Source of the DNA: Candidatus Omnitrophota bacterium
GTDB lineage: Bacteria > Omnitrophota > Gorgyraeia > Gygaellales > Profunditerraquicolaceae
Length of the DNA stretch: 25,028 nucleotides
Direction of reading: 5' to 3'
Assembly (NCBI GenBank): GCA_030691865.1
Contig: JAUYDL010000013.1
Span: 1-25,028 of the forward strand
The position numbers and the translations under genes were made by a program. A model generated the notes under the pieces. It did not search any database and had not been told where the DNA came from. It saw nothing but the letters and a program-made list of their open reading frames with translations. Shown here one piece after another: positions 20,672 to 25,028 of this stretch; within the stretch, counting starts at the first letter, position 1, and every line of letters begins with the position of its first letter.

Positions 20672-21847
20672 ATGAAAAACAAACTACCGGATAAAAGCGG
20701 GCACTTTGGTTCTTTCGGGGGAAGATTTGTCCCTGAGACGTTGATTTATGCCCTTGATGAATTAGAAAATGAGTATTCTAAAGCAAAGAAAGATAAAAAT
20801 TTTGCTAAGGAACTTGCTTATTATCTATGCGACTATGCCGGCCGGCCAACACCGTTATACTTAGCTAAAAACTTAAGCCAATATTTAGGAATAAAAAAGG
20901 TTTATCTAAAACGAGAGGATCTTTTACATACCGGAGCGCATAAGATTAATAACACTTTGGGCCAGGTGCTTTTAGCGGTGAGGATGGGTAAAAAGAGATT
21001 AATTGCCGAGACCGGGGCAGGCCAGCATGGAGTGGCTACGGCTACGGTGGCAGCTTTATTTGGATTAAAATGCGATGTGTATATGGGGGAAGAAGATATA
21101 CATCGTCAAGCTTTAAATGTGATGCGTATGAAATTACTAGGGGCACGGGTAATTAGCGTTAAAAGTGGAACACAAACTTTAAAAGATGCGATGACGCAAG
21201 CTTTGCGGGATTGGGTAACTAATGTGCGTAATACGTATTATGTTATTGGCACGGTTGCCGGGCCGCATCCGTATCCTGAAATGGTGCGTAATTTTCAATG
21301 CGTGATCGGAGATGAGGCCAGAGCGCAAATATTAAAGAAAGAAAAACGCCTGCCGGACTATTTGGTAGCTTGTGTTGGCGGCGGCAGTAATGCTATAGGT
21401 TTATTTCATCCTTTTTTCAATGATTTAAATGTAAAAATGATCGGTGTAGAAGCTGCTGGTTTAGGGTTAGCTTCGGGTAAACATTCCGCAAGTTTAGGCT
21501 GCGGCTCAACCGGAGTTTTGCATGGCTCTAAGTCAAAAATTCTGGAGGATAAATTTGGCCAGATTAAAAATGCGCATTCTATCGCCGCCGGTTTAGATTA
21601 TCCGGGGGTAGGGCCAGAGCACGCTTACTATCAGCAAATAAGGCGGGCCAATTACGTAGCCATTACAGATAAGGAAGCTCTGGAAGGATTTAAATTATTA
21701 TCTTTGGTTGAAGGGATTATCCCGGCATTGGAATCTGCGCATGCGATTGCTTATTTAAAAAAAGCCAAAAGGTCGATTAAGAAGGATGCCTTAGTTATCG
21801 TTTGCCTCTCCGGAAGAGGGGATAAGGATTTACATGAATCGCATTGA
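20672..21847 (+). CDS. trpB: Tryptophan synthase beta chain
   Basis: TrpB condenses indole and serine using PLP. The PLP lysine is K91 in HTGAHKINN, the catalytic Glu113 is in AETGAGQHG, and the phosphate loop GGGSNAIG is at 236-243. At 391 residues with these features it is the standard TrpB1 type that pairs with TrpA, not the stand-alone TrpB2. It overlaps trpA by 14 bases, as expected for subunits of one complex. No Shine-Dalgarno is visible before its ATG, four bases after the preceding stop. Confidence 0.97.
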   Translation: MKNKLPDKSGHFGSFGGRFVPETLIYALDELENEYSKAKKDKNFAKELAYYLCDYAGRPTPLYLAKNLSQYLGIKKVYLKREDLLHTGAHKINNTLGQVLLAVRMGKKRLIAETGAGQHGVATATVAALFGLKCDVYMGEEDIHRQALNVMRMKLLGARVISVKSGTQTLKDAMTQALRDWVTNVRNTYYVIGTVAGPHPYPEMVRNFQCVIGDEARAQILKKEKRLPDYLVACVGGGSNAIGLFHPFFNDLNVKMIGVEAAGLGLASGKHSASLGCGSTGVLHGSKSKILEDKFGQIKNAHSIAAGLDYPGVGPEHAYYQQIRRANYVAITDKEALEGFKLLSLVEGIIPALESAHAIAYLKKAKRSIKKDALVIVCLSGRGDKDLHESH

Positions 21848-22643
21848 TAAAAAATTTATTCAACTAAAAAACCAGCATAAGAAAGCTTTCATTGCTTTTA
21901 TTACTGCCGGTTATCCGGATTTATCTACGACCGCCAGGCTAGTTATTACACTTGAGAAAAACGGAGTAGATATAATTGAGCTAGGCGTGCCTTTTTCTGA
22001 TCCCTTGGCTGATGGGCCAACGATTCAGGAAGCCTCAATGCTTTCCCTTAAGCAAGGAACCAACCTGGTAAAGATTTTAGATTTAGTGAAGCAATTGCGC
22101 AGGCTGACCCGCCTGCCGATATGCCTGATGACTTATTACAACCCGGTTTTTTGTTTTCCAGAGAAATCTTTTGTGGATAAAGCTGTAGATGCCGGAGTAG
22201 ATGGAGTGATTATCCCGGATTTGCCATACGAAGAAGCCAGAGATTTTACGCATTATGCAAACCAAAAAGGCTTAGCCAATATTTGTTTCATTAGCCCGAC
22301 TAGTTCCGGGGCGCGGATCAAAGCCATATTAAAAGTTGCCCGTGGTTTTATTTATTATGTTTCTTTAACCGGGGTAACCGGCAGCCGCGAGAGCTTAGAG
22401 GCGGATTTAAAAACCAAGCTGGCCGCAGTTAAGAAATTAACCACTAAGCCGGTTTGTGTCGGATTTGGTATATCGAGCGTTCGGCAAGTTAAACAAGTGC
22501 GTAAGATTTCTGACGGAGTAATTGTTGGCAGCGCAATTGTTGAGAAGATCAAAGAAAATATCGGCAAACGTAATTTAGTACAAAGAGTAAGCAGATTTGT
22601 AGGAAGACTGAGCCAGTGTGCCCATTATTTATCGGAGACTTGA
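21834..22643 (+). CDS. trpA: Tryptophan synthase alpha chain, C-terminus extended by repeat-derived sequence
   Basis: TrpA cleaves indole-glycerol phosphate to indole, which is channelled to TrpB. Catalytic E49 and D60 match E. coli numbering exactly, in IIELGVPFSDPLADGPTIQEA-like sequence; YYVSLTGVTGSRE and VGFGIS follow. The last ten or so residues (LSQCAHYLSET) are read from a degenerate copy of element C and replace the normal end. The stop at 22641-22643 lies within that repeat. The body is intact, so the enzyme should work. Confidence 0.95.
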   Translation: MNRIDKKFIQLKNQHKKAFIAFITAGYPDLSTTARLVITLEKNGVDIIELGVPFSDPLADGPTIQEASMLSLKQGTNLVKILDLVKQLRRLTRLPICLMTYYNPVFCFPEKSFVDKAVDAGVDGVIIPDLPYEEARDFTHYANQKGLANICFISPTSSGARIKAILKVARGFIYYVSLTGVTGSRESLEADLKTKLAAVKKLTTKPVCVGFGISSVRQVKQVRKISDGVIVGSAIVEKIKENIGKRNLVQRVSRFVGRLSQCAHYLSET

Positions 22644-22645
22644 GT
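22607..22645. mobile_element. Internally deleted copy of element C at trpA / peptidase junction
   Basis: The left 8 bases ACTGAGCC equal the left end of element C (18639-18646). They are followed directly by a right-end copy: 22613-22640 matches 18864-18891 at 26 of 28 positions (GTGCCCATTATTTA, CGGAGACT). This is the expected product of deleting the interior. GGAG at 22634-22637 now acts as the ribosome site of the next gene, 9 bases before its ATG. Confidence 0.75.
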
Positions 22646-22646
22646 A

Positions 22647-23915
22647 ATGTATAAAAGACAAAAGTTAAATAATGGTTTAAGAATAATCACTAAGCGCTCA
22701 AGCAACGTGCAATCCGTATCTTTGGGGATCTGGATCAATATCGGCAGCCGTTATGAGGCGGGCGAGCAAAAAGGTATCTCGCATTTTCTGGAGCATTTGC
22801 TTTTTAAGGGCAGTAAAAAATACTCTTGCCGCGCGATCAAAGAATCAATCGAAGGAGTAGGCGGCTCGTTGAATGGTTTTACTTCTGAGGAGCACACCTG
22901 TTATCTGGTTAAGATTCCCCACCGTTATTTGGCCGGCGCTTTAGATATTTTATCTGACATGGTAATTAATCCGCGCCTGAAGCCTGCGGATATTGAAAAA
23001 GAGAAGACCGTGGTTTTGGAAGAAATAAAAATGTACCGGGACCTTCCGCAAAGCTATTGTATGGAATTGCTGGATGAACTGCTTTGGCCGCAGCAGGCTT
23101 TGGGTTCACCGGTAATTGGGACGGTGGAAACCGTAAATAATATTAGCCGGAATGTTTTAAAATCTTTTCAAGCCAATCATTATACTCCGGCTAATATTGT
23201 AATTAGCGCGGCAGGGTTATTGGATTATGATTTGTTGGTAAAAAAAGTTTCGGCTATTTTTTCACCGTTCCAAAGCGCTAAATTAAATACCTTTCTTAAG
23301 GCTCAACAGCGTCAGGATAAGCCGCAGCTAAAAATTTTCCATAAAGATACTGAGCAGACCCATATGGCTTTAGGTTTCCATGCTTTAAAACGCGACCACC
23401 CTTTAAGGCATGCCCAGGCAATCTTACACATAATTTTAGGCGCAAATATGTCTAGCCGGCTTTTTAATGAAGTCCGGGAAAAAAGAGGGTTAGCTTATGA
23501 GATTGGCACCGGGCTCAAACGTTATCATGACACCGGAGTATTCTTAGTACACGCCGGGATTGATAACCGTAAAGTCGGCGATTGCCTGGGTTTAATTTTT
23601 CAAGAGCTAGGCAAGACTAAAAAATCTTTGGTGACTAAAGATGAATTTAAGCGGGCAAAAGAGTTTTACATTGGGCAGCTGAGTTTGGCGTTAGAGGATA
23701 CTATGGAGTATATGCTGTGGATGGGAGAGAGTGTTGCCTGTTTAGATAAAGTGTATTCTTTAGAGCAGATCATTAAAGAGGCAAATAAGGTCTCCCCGGA
23801 AGATGTACGCGCGGTGGCCGGAGGGATATTTAAGAATGAAATTATTAACCTTGCCCTTATTGGGCCGCTGGAGAAAAGCGAAAGACAGATTTATGGCAAA
23901 CTGAATTTAAGATAA
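22647..23915 (+). CDS. M16 family zinc metallopeptidase (processing-peptidase-like)
   Basis: The inverted zinc motif HxxEH is present as HFLEH at 46-50, with the third ligand in VVLEEI (E124/E125) about 75 residues later, the M16 spacing. NGFTSEEHTCYL and the C-terminal FNEVREKRGLAYEIG block match the bacterial single-domain type of about 420 residues (PepR/YmxG-like). It probably works as a homodimer degrading or processing peptides; the substrate is unknown. The ATG is preceded by a GGAG from the repeat remnant, and it starts 3 bases after the trpA stop. Confidence 0.92.
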   Translation: MYKRQKLNNGLRIITKRSSNVQSVSLGIWINIGSRYEAGEQKGISHFLEHLLFKGSKKYSCRAIKESIEGVGGSLNGFTSEEHTCYLVKIPHRYLAGALDILSDMVINPRLKPADIEKEKTVVLEEIKMYRDLPQSYCMELLDELLWPQQALGSPVIGTVETVNNISRNVLKSFQANHYTPANIVISAAGLLDYDLLVKKVSAIFSPFQSAKLNTFLKAQQRQDKPQLKIFHKDTEQTHMALGFHALKRDHPLRHAQAILHIILGANMSSRLFNEVREKRGLAYEIGTGLKRYHDTGVFLVHAGIDNRKVGDCLGLIFQELGKTKKSLVTKDEFKRAKEFYIGQLSLALEDTMEYMLWMGESVACLDKVYSLEQIIKEANKVSPEDVRAVAGGIFKNEIINLALIGPLEKSERQIYGKLNLR

Positions 23916-23917
23916 AG

Positions 23918-24919
23918 ATGGTCATTTTTATAATTTTATTAATTTTGGCGGTGTTTTCTTTCTTCTTTTCGGCATCGGAGACGGCGATTATCGGATTAAG
24001 TAAGATCCGGCTGCGCCATATGCTGCAGCAGGGGATCAAGCGCGCCCAGAGTGTCGGGCGGTTAGTGGCTAAATTAGACAAGGTGATTGCAGCCATACTT
24101 ATCGGCAACAATCTGGTGAATATTGCTGTTTCATCGATTGTCACCGGGATATTTGTCCAGGTTTATGGGTATCGTTGGGGTGTAGTGGTTTCTACTTTTG
24201 TGACGACTTTAATTTTACTTATTTTCTGCGAAGTGACTCCCAAAATACTTTCAGCCAAGCATGCAGAAAAGGTTTCACTGTTTACTGCGCCATTGATGGA
24301 AGTTATGCTTATAATTTTAAAGCCCTTTATCGTATTTTTTATCGGGATCAGTAATTTTATTTTAAAAATATTTAGGGTGGAGGTTACTAAGAGATCTCCC
24401 CTGATTACGGTAGAGGAATTAAAAACCATGATTGAAATTGGCCAGGAAGAAGGGGTTTTAAGTGCAGAGGAGCGTAAGATGCTCCACCGTATCTTTGAAT
24501 TCGGAGATACTAAACTCACCGATGTCATGGTCCCTAAGGATAAAATCATTGCGGTAAACATTAATACTAATTCCGATGATCTACTGAATATCTTTGTGGA
24601 AGAAGGGCATGCCCGGCTTCCGGTATATAACGGGAGCAAGGATAATATCGTGGGTATAGTTTATGCCAGCGATCTTTTGTATATCTTGCGCGAAAAAGGC
24701 TTATTTCTATTGCAAGACCTGCTCCACGGGTCTTGTTTTGTTTCAGGCTCAATGCGGGTGAGCGAGCTGCTCAGGAAGTTTCAAGCCGAGAAGATGCAGA
24801 TTGCCATTATTGTGGATAAGAATAAGTTGGCATTAGGTTTAGTTACCTTAGAGGACTTACTGGAAGAGATTGTCGGGGAAATAGAAGAAAAGCATTCTAT
24901 GAAAGGAAGGAATGCTTGA
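23918..24919 (+). CDS. DUF21/CNNM membrane protein with CBS pair, lacking the CorC/HlyC C-terminal domain
   Basis: Proteins of this CNNM/CorC group are linked to magnesium and cobalt transport. The DUF21 membrane domain covers about 1-180, with hydrophobic helices near 1-18, 57-80, 87-106 and 122-148 and the SASETAIIGLSKIR motif. A CBS pair follows at about 197-255 and 275-322 (VPKDKIIAVN, ARLPVYNG, LVTLEDLLEEIVGEIEE). Relatives usually continue with a CorC_HlyC domain of about 80 residues; here the protein stops 11 residues after CBS2, just before a palindrome. It starts 2 bases after the peptidase stop. Truncation or a natural short form are both possible. Confidence 0.88.
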   Translation: MVIFIILLILAVFSFFFSASETAIIGLSKIRLRHMLQQGIKRAQSVGRLVAKLDKVIAAILIGNNLVNIAVSSIVTGIFVQVYGYRWGVVVSTFVTTLILLIFCEVTPKILSAKHAEKVSLFTAPLMEVMLIILKPFIVFFIGISNFILKIFRVEVTKRSPLITVEELKTMIEIGQEEGVLSAEERKMLHRIFEFGDTKLTDVMVPKDKIIAVNINTNSDDLLNIFVEEGHARLPVYNGSKDNIVGIVYASDLLYILREKGLFLLQDLLHGSCFVSGSMRVSELLRKFQAEKMQIAIIVDKNKLALGLVTLEDLLEEIVGEIEEKHSMKGRNA

Positions 24920-24934
24920 GGGGTAGGGAAAGAC

Positions 24935-24986
24935 CCTGCGCTTAACCACTTGAACTTTTCTTCGAAAAGTACTGCGTAAGCGCAGG
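24935..24986. repeat. Palindromic element G after the CNNM gene
   Basis: Outer arms CCTGCGCTTA/TAAGCGCAGG (24935-24944 with 24977-24986) are perfect, enclosing ACTTTTC/GAAAAGT (24954-24960 with 24964-24970) with a 3-base loop. It has the same two-tier layout as elements E and F. The last 24 bases of the window repeat TACTCGTA twice; what follows is cut off. Confidence 0.7.
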
Positions 24987-25028
24987 ATTAATTCACACAT
25001 TGATTTACTCGTACTGTCGTACTCGTAA

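Overview
The window looks like an ordinary chromosomal stretch from an anaerobic bacterium that uses the Wood-Ljungdahl (reductive acetyl-CoA) pathway. Almost every gene is on the + strand, genes overlap or nearly touch, and composition is about 40-45% GC by eye. Folate C1 genes (fchA, folD, metF) with a bacterial-type acsB, next to a rho-rpmE-prfA-prmC-murA block and a compact trp operon, suggest a deep-branching uncultivated lineage. Candidatus Omnitrophota (OP3) is my best guess, by inference only.

Layout: (1) 1-2085, rnhB (5' partial), yraN, fchA, folD. (2) 2086-2501, 416 bases without a gene, holding two long palindromic elements and then a dead copy of the metF 5' end. (3) 2541-3299, a probable insertion: a good sigma70-type promoter, a predicted ~61-nt RNA of two hairpins with the same CUCGU loop sequence, a rho-independent terminator, and an AT-rich NYN/PIN-like RNase gene. 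(4) 3306-6763, metF and acsB; AcsB has about 130 extra N-terminal residues. (5) 6771-10190, a promoter almost on top of a secreted TPR protein gene, then polA without proofreading residues. (6) 10187-17073, glgA, coaE, rho, rpmE, prfA, prmC, murA. (7) 17070-22643, trpG-D-C-F, a zinc-ribbon membrane protein, trpB-A; trpE is absent. (8) 22647-25028, an M16 peptidase, a DUF21/CBS membrane protein and a final palindrome.

How the genes work together: FchA and FolD interconvert methenyl- and methylene-THF, MetF makes methyl-THF, and AcsB assembles acetyl-CoA. FolD has Gln where the cyclohydrolase Lys should be, which would explain why the overlapping fchA is kept. PrmC methylates the release factor encoded just upstream. 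The trp genes convert anthranilate to tryptophan.

Two unusual themes stand out. First, the RNA-terminator-NYN cassette sits between two copies (27/28 identical) of the metF 5' end, so it interrupts the Wood-Ljungdahl operon while leaving metF intact; its layout resembles a type III toxin-antitoxin locus or an attenuator. Second, different palindromic elements fill many gene junctions (folD/metF, glgA/coaE, rho/rpmE, trpD/trpC, trpA/peptidase, window end), and one sits in frame inside prfA, much like Rickettsia palindromic elements. All structures were found by eye; no folding or database search was run.
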